Shown: piece after piece, positions 1-8,588 of the stretch
Layout: every line of letters begins with the position of its first letter
How positions within the stretch are numbered: position 1 is the first letter of the stretch
Source of the DNA: Deltaproteobacteria bacterium
Lineage (GTDB): Bacteria > Desulfobacterota > Desulfuromonadia > Geobacterales > Pseudopelobacteraceae
NCBI GenBank assembly: GCA_021850095.1
Contig: JAJZRX010000021.1
Location: forward strand, 1 to 42,998
Length of the DNA stretch: 42,998 nucleotides
Reading direction: 5' to 3'
The notes under the pieces: generated by a model
What the model saw: only the letters and a program-made list of their open reading frames with translations
What the model was told of the DNA's origin: nothing
Database searches by the model: none
Translations under genes and position numbers: made by a program

Positions 1-149
1 ACGAACTGGAACAGAACGATCATGACGCCGAAGCCGATGAAACATGCCGCCAGTATGCCAAGACCTTCGCCTTCGGGTGCTGCGCTTGCTGCCAATACCG
101 GGCTGGCGCTGATCAGAATCGATGTTACCATTGTTGATAGGGCTCTCAT
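1..149 (-). CDS. Small secreted or membrane protein, 3' end outside window
   Basis: Reading the minus strand, an ATG at 147-149 is preceded by an AGGAG ribosome-binding site (156-160) and opens a frame that runs off the left edge after about 49 residues. The N-terminus has a basic start, a hydrophobic stretch and an Ala-Ser-Ala signal-peptidase-like region ending near residue 20. After a short Pro/Glu/Gly linker a second hydrophobic segment begins (LAACFIGFGVMIVLFQF). The product is therefore either a tiny inner-membrane protein with two hydrophobic segments or a cleaved precursor leaving a single-span peptide. No function can be assigned. The plus-strand frame over the same bases lacks a good ribosome-binding site and I treat it as a shadow. 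Confidence 0.55.
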   Translation of the reverse strand, partial: MRALSTMVTSILISASPVLAASAAPEGEGLGILAACFIGFGVMIVLFQF

Positions 150-491
150 GACACTCTCCTCTCGAACTCTTTTTTATTCGTCCTGCTTGCCTTCTACTAA
201 AGCATCGAGCGTGCCAAGAATGTATGGATGAGAAGCTGTTTCTGTAAGATGCCGTTATTGCTTCACTATTTTATTTGGTGTTTGGCGGGGGTGACGAGGA
301 GGGCAGGGCGGGGTATTGAAATTAGTATTGCAATTATATACGCCCGGTAGGGCTGGCTGGTGTGTGCAGGTCTAGAATCATGCTGATATTAAAGATGTTT
401 TTTGGATTTTAGCTGAAACGGCGGTGTACATTGATTTTATACATGTATATTTTCAGCGGGGAATTATAAATTCCGAACCATGTATTCCGTA
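150..491. other. Intergenic region, AT-rich, no gene seen
   Basis: About 340 bp without a convincing reading frame. It is noticeably more AT-rich than its surroundings. GGAATT/AATTCC form a palindrome at 460-474, and GCTGAAA (about 412-418) is matched by TTTCAGC (451-457) around a loop containing TATACATGTATA. These may be promoter or operator elements for the small minus-strand gene at the left edge, or the 3' end of the cysM transcript. I see no hairpin with a clear T-tract. Confidence 0.5.
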
Positions 492-1409
492 TCAGGGGGG
501 GCAGTTGGCGCAGAGCGATTTAAAAAGGTTGGTGCTTAAATAGCGGTCGCCGCGATCGGGGATGATGACCACCAGGCAGCCCGATTCCAGCCCGGCCGCC
601 AGTTTGAGCGCTCCGGCCACCGCTGCCCCGCCCGACATGCCGCAGAAGATGCCTTCCAGCATCGCCAGCTGGCGGGCGGTTTCAAAGGCCAGATCATCCT
701 CGACGACAATTTTTCGGCTCAAGGCCGACTCGTCGTAAATAGGGGGTACAATCGCCTCGCGCATGTTTTTAAGCCCCTGGATCTTGTGCCCCAGTACCGG
801 TTCCACACCGATAACCTGGACAGCAGGCTTTTTCTCGCCAAAGTAAAGCGCCGCGCCCATCAGGGTGCCGCTGGTGCCCATCCCGGCGACAAAGTGCGTG
901 ATCTGTCCGCCGGTCTGCTGCATGATTTCCGGGCCGGTCGTTTGGTAGTGGGCCAGTACGTTGTTCTGGTTGGCATATTGGTTGGGCATATAGTAGACCC
1001 CCGGCGATTCATCGTGGATCTTGTGCGCCAGCCGGATGGCGCCGTCGGTCGCTTCACAGCCTGGCGACAGGGCGATTTCGGCACCATAGGCTTCCAGGAC
1101 ACTGCGGCGCTCCACGCTGACGCAGGCCGGCATGGCCAGCTTGATGCGGTAGCCGCGGGCGGCCGCGATCATCGCCAGGGCGATGCCGGTGTTGCCGGAG
1201 GTCGGCTCCAGAATGATTTTATCGGGCGTCAGTTCGCCGCTGGCTTCCGCCGCCAAGATCATCTGGCGGGCCGGCCTGTCCTTGATTGATCCGCCCGGGT
1301 TGTTGCCCTCCAGTTTGGCGTAGATCGCCACCCGCGGATGTGTGTTTATGGTGGACAGCTGAACCAGCGGAGTATTGCCGATTGAATCAAGCAGGTGTTG
1401 ACCGCGCAT
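492..1409 (-). CDS. cysM: Cysteine synthase B (O-acetylserine sulfhydrylase, CysM type)
   Basis: PLP-dependent enzyme that makes L-cysteine from O-acetylserine and sulfide (or thiosulfate in the CysM class) in the cytoplasm. The 305-residue product aligns along its length with E. coli CysM: IGNTPLVQL at residues 10-18, the PLP lysine in GGSIKDR (K43), the TSGNTG substrate loop at 70-75, TTGPEI, the GMGTSGT phosphate-binding loop, and the C-terminal GIFCG(M)SGGA and DRGDRYLST segments. The start at 1409 is chosen because GAAAGG lies seven bases upstream. An upstream TTG/ATG extension (to 1472) has no such site and adds residues not found in the family. It stands alone on the minus strand with its back to prmA. 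Confidence 0.93.
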   Translation of the reverse strand: MRGQHLLDSIGNTPLVQLSTINTHPRVAIYAKLEGNNPGGSIKDRPARQMILAAEASGELTPDKIILEPTSGNTGIALAMIAAARGYRIKLAMPACVSVERRSVLEAYGAEIALSPGCEATDGAIRLAHKIHDESPGVYYMPNQYANQNNVLAHYQTTGPEIMQQTGGQITHFVAGMGTSGTLMGAALYFGEKKPAVQVIGVEPVLGHKIQGLKNMREAIVPPIYDESALSRKIVVEDDLAFETARQLAMLEGIFCGMSGGAAVAGALKLAAGLESGCLVVIIPDRGDRYLSTNLFKSLCANCPP

Positions 1410-1535
1410 GGGATGCCTTTCGGAACGCTTTGGTGACTGCACTTTATAGCGTTGCGGCGCTTTCATGGTCAAGAAAAATAATATGAATTCCGTTTCTGGC
1501 GCCTGCGGCCGGGAGCATCGGACACGGCTTTTTTA

Positions 1536-1564
1536 TTGTCAGCCTGCGGCCGTTCTGCTAACGT
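1536..1564 (+). promoter_or_regulatory. Possible sigma-70 promoter for prmA-rsmE
   Basis: TTGTCA at 1536-1541, a 17-base spacer and TAACGT at 1559-1564, about 37 bases before the prmA ATG. The -10 box is only a partial match, so this is a candidate rather than a firm call. Confidence 0.3.
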
Positions 1565-1600
1565 TTCCGCCTTCTCTCAATCCTGTTGAAAGGTTGTTCA

Positions 1601-2530
1601 ATGAATGATTCCTGGCTTGAAATTGCCTGCGATGTGCCTGCTGAACTTGCCGATGTTGTTGCTGAATATCTGACCGAGCTTTCCGGAAACGGGGTTTGCG
1701 TTGAAAATCTGTCGGTGGACGCCTTTTCCCCCGCTGAAATCCCCGACTCCCCGCGGATGACGGTCAAAGCCTACCTGCCGGCCGATCAGGATCCGGCGCC
1801 GAAAATGTCCGAACTGCAGACGTATCTGCGGGAGCTGGCCGGCCGCCAGCCCGGCCTGTCCCTGGCGCAGCCCAGCATCACCCCGGTTCGATCCGAAGAC
1901 TGGAGCAGCAGTTGGAAGGTCCACTTCAAGCCGTTGCGGGTAGGGACCCGGCTCCTGATCGTGCCGACCTGGGAAGATGCGGACGTGCGGCCGAGCGACC
2001 TGGTGCTGCGAATCGATCCGGGGATGGCTTTCGGCACCGGTGGCCACGAAACCACCCGGCTGTGCCTGGAACTGCTGGAAAAGATCATGGATGGCGGTTG
2101 CCAGGGGGAGTCGCCGTCTCTGCTGGATCTGGGGACCGGGTCCGGCATTCTGGCCATGGCAGCCAGCCGCCTGGGGTGCGGGCGGATTCTGGCGCTGGAC
2201 ATCGACCCCGAGGCGGTGGAGGTCGCCCGGGAAAATCTGACCCTCAACGACTTGGGCGACAAGGTTGAATGCGGGACAGTTCCGCTGGAGTCCCTGGACG
2301 AAAATTTCGATATTATTCTGGCCAATATCCTGGCCGAGGAGCTGGTTCGTCTGGCGCCCAGCCTGGCCGCCCGGCTGAATCCGGGCGGAGCGCTGATCCT
2401 TTCAGGAATTCTGGCCGAGAAGGAAGATTTTGTGCGCCGGGGATTTGCCGCGCAGCCGTTGGAGTACCGCGAAACCAATCGTGCCGGTGAATGGGTCGCC
2501 ATACTTTACCGGAACCAGCCTCCACAATGA
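1601..2530 (+). CDS. prmA: Ribosomal protein L11 methyltransferase PrmA
   Basis: SAM-dependent methyltransferase that trimethylates residues of ribosomal protein L11. The 309-residue product has the PrmA N-terminal substrate-recognition domain (about 1-95), a linker with SSWKVHFKPLRVG, the hallmark GTGGHETT (145-152), SAM motif I LDLGTGSG (175-182), an acidic motif II end (LALDIDPEAV) and NILAEEL as the catalytic-site region. Start at 1601 follows GAAAGG at 1588-1593. A TTG at 1586 in the same frame overlaps this ribosome-binding site and is less likely. The stop codon overlaps the rsmE start (ATGA), so the two rRNA/ribosome-modification genes are translationally coupled. Confidence 0.95.
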   Translation: MNDSWLEIACDVPAELADVVAEYLTELSGNGVCVENLSVDAFSPAEIPDSPRMTVKAYLPADQDPAPKMSELQTYLRELAGRQPGLSLAQPSITPVRSEDWSSSWKVHFKPLRVGTRLLIVPTWEDADVRPSDLVLRIDPGMAFGTGGHETTRLCLELLEKIMDGGCQGESPSLLDLGTGSGILAMAASRLGCGRILALDIDPEAVEVARENLTLNDLGDKVECGTVPLESLDENFDIILANILAEELVRLAPSLAARLNPGGALILSGILAEKEDFVRRGFAAQPLEYRETNRAGEWVAILYRNQPPQ

Positions 2531-3273
2531 GCGTACGGCGTTTCATGATACACTCCAGCTGCATTCGCGACGGATATGCGGATATCGCAGGAGATGTTTA
2601 TGGCCATATCGTCAGGGTTCTGCGCCTGGGTGTCGGGGCGTTGGTGCAGTTGGTTGATGAAACCGGCGCCCTCTATAACGGCACGATCAGCAGCATCACC
2701 AAAAACAGGGCCGAGATTGCACTCTCTTTGCTGCCGGCGGCTGATTCAGGCCAGACGACGGCCCCCAGGATCACGATTTGCCAGGCGCTTCCCAAGGGGG
2801 ACCGGATCGATTTGATTCTGCAGAAGTGCACTGAACTGGGCGCCCATGATTTCTGTTTGTTCGGTGGCCGCCGTTCGGTTGCCAAGGTGCGTGAAGAACA
2901 ACGTGCCGGCAAGCTTGAACGCTGGCGGAAAATCACCTCCGAAGCGGCCCGGCAGTGCGGCCGCAGTGATGTTCCCCCGGTTTCGTGGTTTCCGTCCGCG
3001 CTGGATGCAGCTGCTGATGCCGATCAGCAGCTGCGCCTGATTCTCTGGGAAGGCGAACGGGAACATTCACTCAAACAGACCCTGACAGGCCGAGAAAAAC
3101 CGGCTTCGGCGGTTGTTGCCATCGGCCCTGAAGGGGGCTTTGATCCGCTGGAAGTGGAACAGTTCATTCGGCAGGGATTTCAGCCGGTTTCGCTCGGCTC
3201 GCGGATACTGCGGACAGAGACGGCAGGTATTGCTATTCTGGCGGTAATGCAGTATATGTGGGATGGAATCTGA
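2527..3273 (+). CDS. rsmE: 16S rRNA (uracil-1498-N3)-methyltransferase RsmE
   Basis: SPOUT-class enzyme that methylates N3 of U1498 in 16S rRNA. The 248-residue product has an N-terminal PUA-like region (VYGHIVRVLRLGVGA) and a C-terminal trefoil-knot domain with the family signatures ALPKGDRIDLILQKCTELG, EAARQCGRS, IGPEGGF and LGSRILRTETA. Length is normal for the family (about 240-250). The start is taken at the ATG overlapping the prmA stop by four bases; an earlier in-frame GTG lies inside prmA and adds unrelated residues. It forms an operon with prmA and probably the zinc-ribbon gene that follows. Confidence 0.93.
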   Translation: MSVRRFMIHSSCIRDGYADIAGDVYGHIVRVLRLGVGALVQLVDETGALYNGTISSITKNRAEIALSLLPAADSGQTTAPRITICQALPKGDRIDLILQKCTELGAHDFCLFGGRRSVAKVREEQRAGKLERWRKITSEAARQCGRSDVPPVSWFPSALDAAADADQQLRLILWEGEREHSLKQTLTGREKPASAVVAIGPEGGFDPLEVEQFIRQGFQPVSLGSRILRTETAGIAILAVMQYMWDGI

Positions 3274-3298
3274 TCACCTTACCGGCAAGGAGCCGCTC

Positions 3299-3862
3299 AT
3301 GAAGTGCCCCAAGTGCGGATACAACAGTTTTGAATCCCATGACAGCTGTAAGAAATGTTCCAGCGACCTGAGCGGCTACAAACAGACCTATGGCATCGCA
3401 CCGATCGTATTTCCGCTGGAGATCAGGGAAAAAATGGCGGCCACATTGCGCGCGGCGTCCGTTGAGACCGAGCCGATTGCTGACAGCGTCGAGAGCCATG
3501 AAGATATGTTCGCTTTCGATCTGCCCGAGGAAACGACTGCAGCTGCCGCGACGTTCAAGGACGATCCTTTTGATTTCGATGAGCCGGCGCCGGCTGCCGG
3601 GCCGGTTCAGGCTAAAATAGAAGATGATCCGTTTGCCGATCTGCTTGAAACGACACCGCAGGTCAGCAACGATCCCTTTGGAGCGCCAGCGGCCGCAGCT
3701 GCCCCGCAAACCGCTGCAGCGACCTCTGTTCCGGGAGAGTTCGATCTGGAAAACTTTTCGTGGGATGACACTCCGGCAGCCACTTCCGGTCCCGGCGGCC
3801 CGGCCGATGCAGACGATTTTGACAGTCTCTTCGGTGATGCTGATGAAAAAGCCAAGAAATAG
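3299..3862 (+). CDS. Zinc-ribbon protein with long acidic, Ala-rich tail
   Basis: The 187-residue product begins MKCPKCGYNSFESHDSCKKC, two CxxC pairs that form a zinc ribbon. The rest is a low-complexity acidic tail rich in Ala, Asp, Phe and Pro with repeated short DDPF-like motifs (about residues 85-140), predicted to be disordered. The start at 3299 follows AAGGA; an upstream ATG at 3263 lies inside the end of rsmE. I know of no defined function; similar zinc-ribbon/disordered proteins occur in Geobacter-type genomes. It lies 25 bases after rsmE and just before a strong terminator, so it ends the prmA-rsmE unit. Confidence 0.75.
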   Translation: MKCPKCGYNSFESHDSCKKCSSDLSGYKQTYGIAPIVFPLEIREKMAATLRAASVETEPIADSVESHEDMFAFDLPEETTAAAATFKDDPFDFDEPAPAAGPVQAKIEDDPFADLLETTPQVSNDPFGAPAAAAAPQTAAATSVPGEFDLENFSWDDTPAATSGPGGPADADDFDSLFGDADEKAKK

Positions 3863-3891
3863 TACCTGTTGACATTCACCATGATCCCCCC

Positions 3892-3918
3892 AAAGAGCGG
3901 AACTTTCCGCTCTTTTTT
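3892..3918 (+). terminator. Rho-independent terminator ending the prmA-rsmE unit
   Basis: A perfect 10-bp stem (AAAGAGCGGA / TCCGCTCTTT) with ACTT loop, followed by a continuing T-run. It sits only about 6 bases before the mutL ribosome-binding site (ACGGAG, 3924-3929). Transcripts for mutL must therefore read through it or start very close by. Confidence 0.85.
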
Positions 3919-3934
3919 AATTCACGGAGCAGCT

Positions 3935-5767
3935 ATGTCCCCGCGTATCGCCATACTGCCGGAAAACCTGACCAACAAGATCGCGGCCGGTGAGGTCGTG
4001 GAGCGTCCGGCTTCGGTCATCAAGGAATTGATCGAAAATTCTCTGGATGCCGGGGCAACCGATATCTCGGTCGAGATTACCGCTGGCGGCCGGCGCCTGA
4101 TCCGGGTGACCGACAACGGTCATGGCATGTCGCGTGAAGATGCGCTGCTTTCGCTGGAGCGCCATGCCACCAGTAAAATCCGGAGCGACAGCGACCTGGA
4201 CGGCATTCTGACCCTCGGCTTTCGCGGTGAAGCGCTGCCGTCGATCGCCTCGGTTTCGCGCTTCTGTCTGGCGACTCGTGAAGCCGGCAGTCTGGAAGGG
4301 ACGAAGATTACGGTGGAAGGGGGGCGGGTGCGGGATGTTCAGGCCTGCGGCATGGCCCTCGGCACGGTCATCAGCGTCGAGCAGATCTTCTTCAACACGC
4401 CGGCCCGCCTCAAATTCATGAAGAGTCCCGAAACTGAAAGCGGGCATGTGGGGGATGTGGTTTCGCGTCTGGCGGTTTCCCGTCCGGACGCCGCTTTCTG
4501 CTGCATCAGTGATAGCCGGGAAATGCTGCGGGTGCAACGCAGCGACCTACAGCGGCGTCTGTCGCAAGTCGTCGGCAAGGATAGCGCGGCCCAGCTTCAC
4601 CCGGTTGACAGCTGCAGCGAATATGTCTCCGTCAGCGGATTCGTCTCCGGTCCGTCGCTGGTGCGCTCCGGCCCGCAGGCGATCTACACCTATATCAATG
4701 GCCGCTTCGTGCGTGACAAGGTCGTGCAGCACGCCGTTATGCAGGCCTATCGCGGCGTGATCGACCGGGGCCGCTATCCGGTGGTGGCGCTGTTCATCCA
4801 GCTTCCGGCCGGGGAGGTGGATGTCAATGTCCACCCCACCAAACATGAGGTGCGCTTCCGGCGTCAATCCGCCGTACACGACGCCATTCAGGCGGCGTTG
4901 GAGGAAGTTCTGCGGCTTTCGCCCTGGCTGGCCAGCAAGCCGCTGCCGCTGCCGGCGCAGTCATCACCGGCGCCGACCGGCCAGGCCTATCGTGAGCGGA
5001 TCGCCGCCGCGGCCCAGGCTTCGCTGGCGTTGCCGCGCCGCGAGCAGCAGTATCAGCAGCCTTCGGCCCTTCCCGTCGCGGTCGAGAAAAAATCAGCTCC
5101 GGTTTCTGAACTGCCCCCGCACGTGGTCACTGTCAGCGAACCGTCAGTTCCCTTCCAGCCGGAGCAGAAAACGCCCGCCGACGGCTATTTTTCTTCACTG
5201 ACGGTTATCGGCCAGTTCCACAGCGAATACATCCTCTGCCAGTCCGGAACCGATCTGGTGATCATCGACCAGCATGCCGCCAGTGAGCGGGTCGCTTACC
5301 AGCGCTTGAAACAGCAATGCTTAAGCGGCGGCGTCGAATCGCAGCGCTTGCTCTTTCCGGAAACGGTCGAGCTGTCTTTCAGCGAGGTGGCGGCTGTTGG
5401 CCGTTTCCGCCCGGAGTTGGCCGGAATCGGTTTTGAGCTGGAGCCGTTTGGCGGCAACACGCTGCTGGTTTCCGCCGTGCCACGCCTGGCCGCCGAAAAG
5501 GACGCCATCCGCCTGGTGCGTGACATCCTGGCCGATCTGGCCGGGATCGGCGCCAGCGCCGCTTTTAATGACCTGCTGGATGAACTGCTGGCGCGGATCG
5601 CCTGCCACTCGGTCGTGCGGGGTGTTCACGCGCTGGAAATCCGCCAGATGCGGGAGTTGCTGCGCAGCATGGATGAAACCGAATTTGCCGCCAGCTGCCC
5701 GCACGGCCGCCCGGTCTCGCATGTCGTTACGCTGGCCGAGCTGGAAAAGATTTTCAAGCGGACATGA
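3935..5767 (+). CDS. mutL: DNA mismatch repair protein MutL
   Basis: ATPase that links MutS mismatch recognition to strand removal. The 610-residue protein has the GHKL ATPase motifs ENSLDAGA, DNGHGMS, HATSKI and GFRGEALPSIASV in the first 110 residues, the NVHPTKHEVRFR segment closing the N-terminal domain, a disordered Pro/Ala/Gln linker (about 345-425), and a C-terminal dimerisation domain. The C-terminal domain carries DQHAASE (445-451), ACHSVVR and CPHGRP (588-593), the metal-site motifs of endonuclease-type MutL. In that family the first motif is DQHA-x2-E-x4-E; here the last Glu is Gln (Q456). Start at 3935 follows ACGGAG; an upstream frame to 3869 runs through the terminator and is rejected. 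Its stop overlaps the next gene (ATGA). Confidence 0.96.
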   Translation: MSPRIAILPENLTNKIAAGEVVERPASVIKELIENSLDAGATDISVEITAGGRRLIRVTDNGHGMSREDALLSLERHATSKIRSDSDLDGILTLGFRGEALPSIASVSRFCLATREAGSLEGTKITVEGGRVRDVQACGMALGTVISVEQIFFNTPARLKFMKSPETESGHVGDVVSRLAVSRPDAAFCCISDSREMLRVQRSDLQRRLSQVVGKDSAAQLHPVDSCSEYVSVSGFVSGPSLVRSGPQAIYTYINGRFVRDKVVQHAVMQAYRGVIDRGRYPVVALFIQLPAGEVDVNVHPTKHEVRFRRQSAVHDAIQAALEEVLRLSPWLASKPLPLPAQSSPAPTGQAYRERIAAAAQASLALPRREQQYQQPSALPVAVEKKSAPVSELPPHVVTVSEPSVPFQPEQKTPADGYFSSLTVIGQFHSEYILCQSGTDLVIIDQHAASERVAYQRLKQQCLSGGVESQRLLFPETVELSFSEVAAVGRFRPELAGIGFELEPFGGNTLLVSAVPRLAAEKDAIRLVRDILADLAGIGASAAFNDLLDELLARIACHSVVRGVHALEIRQMRELLRSMDETEFAASCPHGRPVSHVVTLAELEKIFKRT

Positions 5768-7593
5768 GAGCCGCTGTTGAATGCCCTTGTGCCGTAGCGG
5801 AAACAGTGTTCCGCACCGTTGCGATTCTCCTCATTTTCCTGATTCCAGCCTTCTGCTACCCGGCTCTGTCCCGTGCCTGCCCGGATATTTCCGCCTCCGA
5901 AGCCGATCAGCGGATGATTGTCCTGGAAAACGATATCCGCTACTATAACCAACGTTATTATGGAAAAGCACAGCCGATTATCAGTGATGCCGAATATGAC
6001 CGGCTGTTTGCGGAGCTGCTTCGGTTGGAGGAGTGTTTTCCTGCGCTGATTGCCGCAGATTCGCCGACCAGGAGGGTGGGGGGCGCTGTTGGAGGCGGAA
6101 CGAAAAAGGTACCGCACGAACGCCCGATGTTGAGTTTATCTTCCTCCAGCGGCCCGGAGGCCGTGGAAGCGCTGTTGAAAAGGTTTGCGGCAATCGGGGA
6201 CGTACAGCTGCTGGTTCAGCCGAAGGTAGACGGATTGCCGGTGGAGCTGATGTATGAATCCGGTCGTCTGGTTTCGGCTTCAACGCGCGGGGATGGCCGT
6301 TTCGGCGAAGATGTGACGGAGCGGGTTCGCCAAATCCAGGGGGTTCCGCACCAGTTGTCCGGCACTTTTCCTGATCGGGTGGTGGTTCGCGGCGAAGTTT
6401 ATGCGAATCTGACGCTTCTGCGGAATATAATGACGGAAACCACCCCGGAAAAATATGCCACCCCGCGCCATTTTGCAGCCGGGCTGTTGAAGGCACAAAA
6501 ACCGGATCCGGCTGCCTTGGCGGCTCTTCGCCTGTTCCCCTTTGAGTTGGTAATCAGCGGTTCGGCTGGCGCCAGCCCGCACTCCGACCGGGGAGCCTTG
6601 CAGCTGCTTTCAGATTGGGGCTTTCCGGTTGTTGTTGAGCAGACGACCTCGGTGAGAAGCTTTGCCGAGGTTCAGGCTGTTTATCACAACTACCTGGCGA
6701 CTCGGGAACGGCAGCCATTCGCAATGGACGGGATTGTGGTAAAGGTTGATGATCTGTCTCTTCGACAGCAGCTGGGGGAGGGTGACAGGGCTCCTTTCTG
6801 GGCGGCTGCCTGGAAATTTCCGCCGCAAAGTGCCCGGACCCTGGTACGGGGTATCCACTGGACGGTCGGCCGCACGGGCCGCCGTACGCCCATTGCCGAA
6901 GTTGTGCCGGTATATCTCGGTGGCGTGCGGATTTCACGGGTTTCGCTGAACAATCAGGCCGAGATTGACCGATTGGAAATTGCGGCCGGAGACCACGTGG
7001 TGATTGCGCTAAAGGGAGACGTTATTCCCCAGGTGCGGGAGGTGGTCGAACGATCTGCCCGCAGCTCAAATGCAGGAGCCGTAACAGCAACGAAGCCGGG
7101 GCCGGCTCTGGATGCCTGCCTGCATGACTCACCGGTTTGTCGTAATCAATTTTTGGCCCGGGCGGCGTATTTCACTTCGAAATCGGGGCTCAATATTGCC
7201 GGCCTGGGACGGAAACGCCTGCAAAAGCTGCTCGAAGCCGGACTGGTTAACGATCTGCCCTCCCTGTTTCTGTTGACAGCGGAGCAGCTGGCGGCCGTGC
7301 CCGGCTTTGGTAAGGAGTCTGCGCGCCGACTGACTGCGGCGATCCGTGCCGCTGCCCATCCGGACTCATTCCGCCTTGTCGCCGCCCTGGGCATTCCCGG
7401 AGTCGGACCGAAGACGGTACAGCATCTGGCACGACAGTTCGCTTCTCTGGATGTGTTGCTGGCTGCCGGGCAGGAACAGCTGAGCGCCCTATCTGCCGCC
7501 GATATCCGTGCGGCAAAAACAATTCGCAGTTTTTTTACCATGCCGGACGGGGCAGAGCTGCTGCTGAAATTTCGTGAACTGGGTATTCTTTGA
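5764..7593 (+). CDS. ligB: LigB-type NAD+-dependent DNA ligase with N-terminal signal-like segment
   Basis: NAD+-dependent ligase that seals nicks through an enzyme-AMP intermediate. The 609-residue protein has domain Ia (YYNQRYYGKAQPIISDAEYD, about 60-79), the nucleotidyl-lysine motif QPKVDG (K154), RGDGRFGEDVT, KFPPQ near the end of the adenylation domain, an OB fold, and tandem helix-hairpin-helix motifs. It has no BRCT domain. In place of the four-Cys zinc finger there is a C-x6-C-x2-QF segment, the same arrangement I recall in E. coli LigB. Residues 17-36 are strongly hydrophobic and followed by SRACPD, resembling a signal peptide; E. coli LigB has one too. The start overlaps the mutL stop. 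An internal ATG at 5914 would remove the hydrophobic part but lacks a clear ribosome-binding site. A housekeeping LigA would be expected elsewhere. Confidence 0.85.
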   Translation: MRAAVECPCAVAETVFRTVAILLIFLIPAFCYPALSRACPDISASEADQRMIVLENDIRYYNQRYYGKAQPIISDAEYDRLFAELLRLEECFPALIAADSPTRRVGGAVGGGTKKVPHERPMLSLSSSSGPEAVEALLKRFAAIGDVQLLVQPKVDGLPVELMYESGRLVSASTRGDGRFGEDVTERVRQIQGVPHQLSGTFPDRVVVRGEVYANLTLLRNIMTETTPEKYATPRHFAAGLLKAQKPDPAALAALRLFPFELVISGSAGASPHSDRGALQLLSDWGFPVVVEQTTSVRSFAEVQAVYHNYLATRERQPFAMDGIVVKVDDLSLRQQLGEGDRAPFWAAAWKFPPQSARTLVRGIHWTVGRTGRRTPIAEVVPVYLGGVRISRVSLNNQAEIDRLEIAAGDHVVIALKGDVIPQVREVVERSARSSNAGAVTATKPGPALDACLHDSPVCRNQFLARAAYFTSKSGLNIAGLGRKRLQKLLEAGLVNDLPSLFLLTAEQLAAVPGFGKESARRLTAAIRAAAHPDSFRLVAALGIPGVGPKTVQHLARQFASLDVLLAAGQEQLSALSAADIRAAKTIRSFFTMPDGAELLLKFRELGIL

Positions 7594-7637
7594 GCCGCAA
7601 CTCTAATCTTATGCTTGATTCGCAGGAATACGCGCCA

Positions 7638-8585
7638 ATGACGAAGAAAGATAATGCCCTCACCAAACTTTTAATCATCTGCGGCCCGACCGCTTCCGGC
7701 AAGAGCGACTTGGCCCTGCGACTGGCCCACGAGCTGGATGCCGAGATCGTCAACGCCGATTCGATGCAGGTCTACCGCGGCCTGGACATCGGCACGGCCA
7801 AGCCGACTCTTGAGCAGCGCGCCGAAATTCCCCACCATCTGATCGATGTAGTCGCGCCGGACGAATCCTTCTCAGCCGCAGATTTTGCCGGGGCGGCCGA
7901 TGCCGCCATCCGGGAGATCACCGCTCGTGGCAAACGGGTCATTGTGGCGGGCGGCACCGGGCTGTATATCCGGGCTCTGCTGAAAGGGTTGGTGGATTCC
8001 CCTGGCGGTGGCGGTGAAATCCGGGCCGCTCTGCAGGAAGAAGCCGCCCGGATCGGCAACCTGGCCATGTTGGAAAAGTTGCGGAAGGTTGACCCGGAGC
8101 TGGCCGCCGGGCTGCACCCCAATAATCTGGTGCGGATCATCCGCGCTCTGGAAGTTCTGCAACTGACCGGCATACCGCTTTCCCGCTACCAGAAGGAACA
8201 TGCTTTTTCAGAACGGCGCTACGACAGTCTGCAGATCGGCATCCAGATTGAGCGGGCCGAACTGTACCGGCGCATCGATAAGCGTGTGGACCGGATGCTG
8301 TCCGACGGGCTGCTGGAAGAGGTCAGCGGCCTGCTGGCGGCCGGTTTCAAGCGTGAGCTGAAGTCCATGCGCTCAATCGGGTACAAGGAATCGGCGGCTT
8401 ACCTTCAGGGTGAATTGTCTCTGGAAGAAACCGCCACTCTGATCAAGCGCGATACCCGCCATTATGCCAAGCGTCAGTTAACCTGGTTCAAGGCTGACCC
8501 GGATATATTATGGTTTGAATATCCGGAAAAGTTTGTTACTATTTTTCAACATGTAATTGAATTCTTTGAAAGACGGGAGGCGTAA
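7638..8585 (+). CDS. miaA: tRNA dimethylallyltransferase MiaA
   Basis: Transfers a dimethylallyl group to N6 of A37 in tRNAs reading U-starting codons. The 315-residue protein shows the P-loop GPTASGKS (16-23), NADSMQVYRGLDIGTAKP, the HHLIDV segment, VAGGTGLYIRALLKG, NLVRIIRALEV and the C-terminal SIGYKE...TRHYAKRQLTWF signature. The start at 7638 is chosen because CAGGAA lies about 10 bases upstream and the protein then begins at family-typical length; earlier in-frame starts (7590, 7611) only add an unrelated leader. It sits between ligB and hfq, and miaA-hfq is a pairing conserved widely in Proteobacteria. Confidence 0.95.
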   Translation: MTKKDNALTKLLIICGPTASGKSDLALRLAHELDAEIVNADSMQVYRGLDIGTAKPTLEQRAEIPHHLIDVVAPDESFSAADFAGAADAAIREITARGKRVIVAGGTGLYIRALLKGLVDSPGGGGEIRAALQEEAARIGNLAMLEKLRKVDPELAAGLHPNNLVRIIRALEVLQLTGIPLSRYQKEHAFSERRYDSLQIGIQIERAELYRRIDKRVDRMLSDGLLEEVSGLLAAGFKRELKSMRSIGYKESAAYLQGELSLEETATLIKRDTRHYAKRQLTWFKADPDILWFEYPEKFVTIFQHVIEFFERREA

Positions 8586-8588
8586 ACG

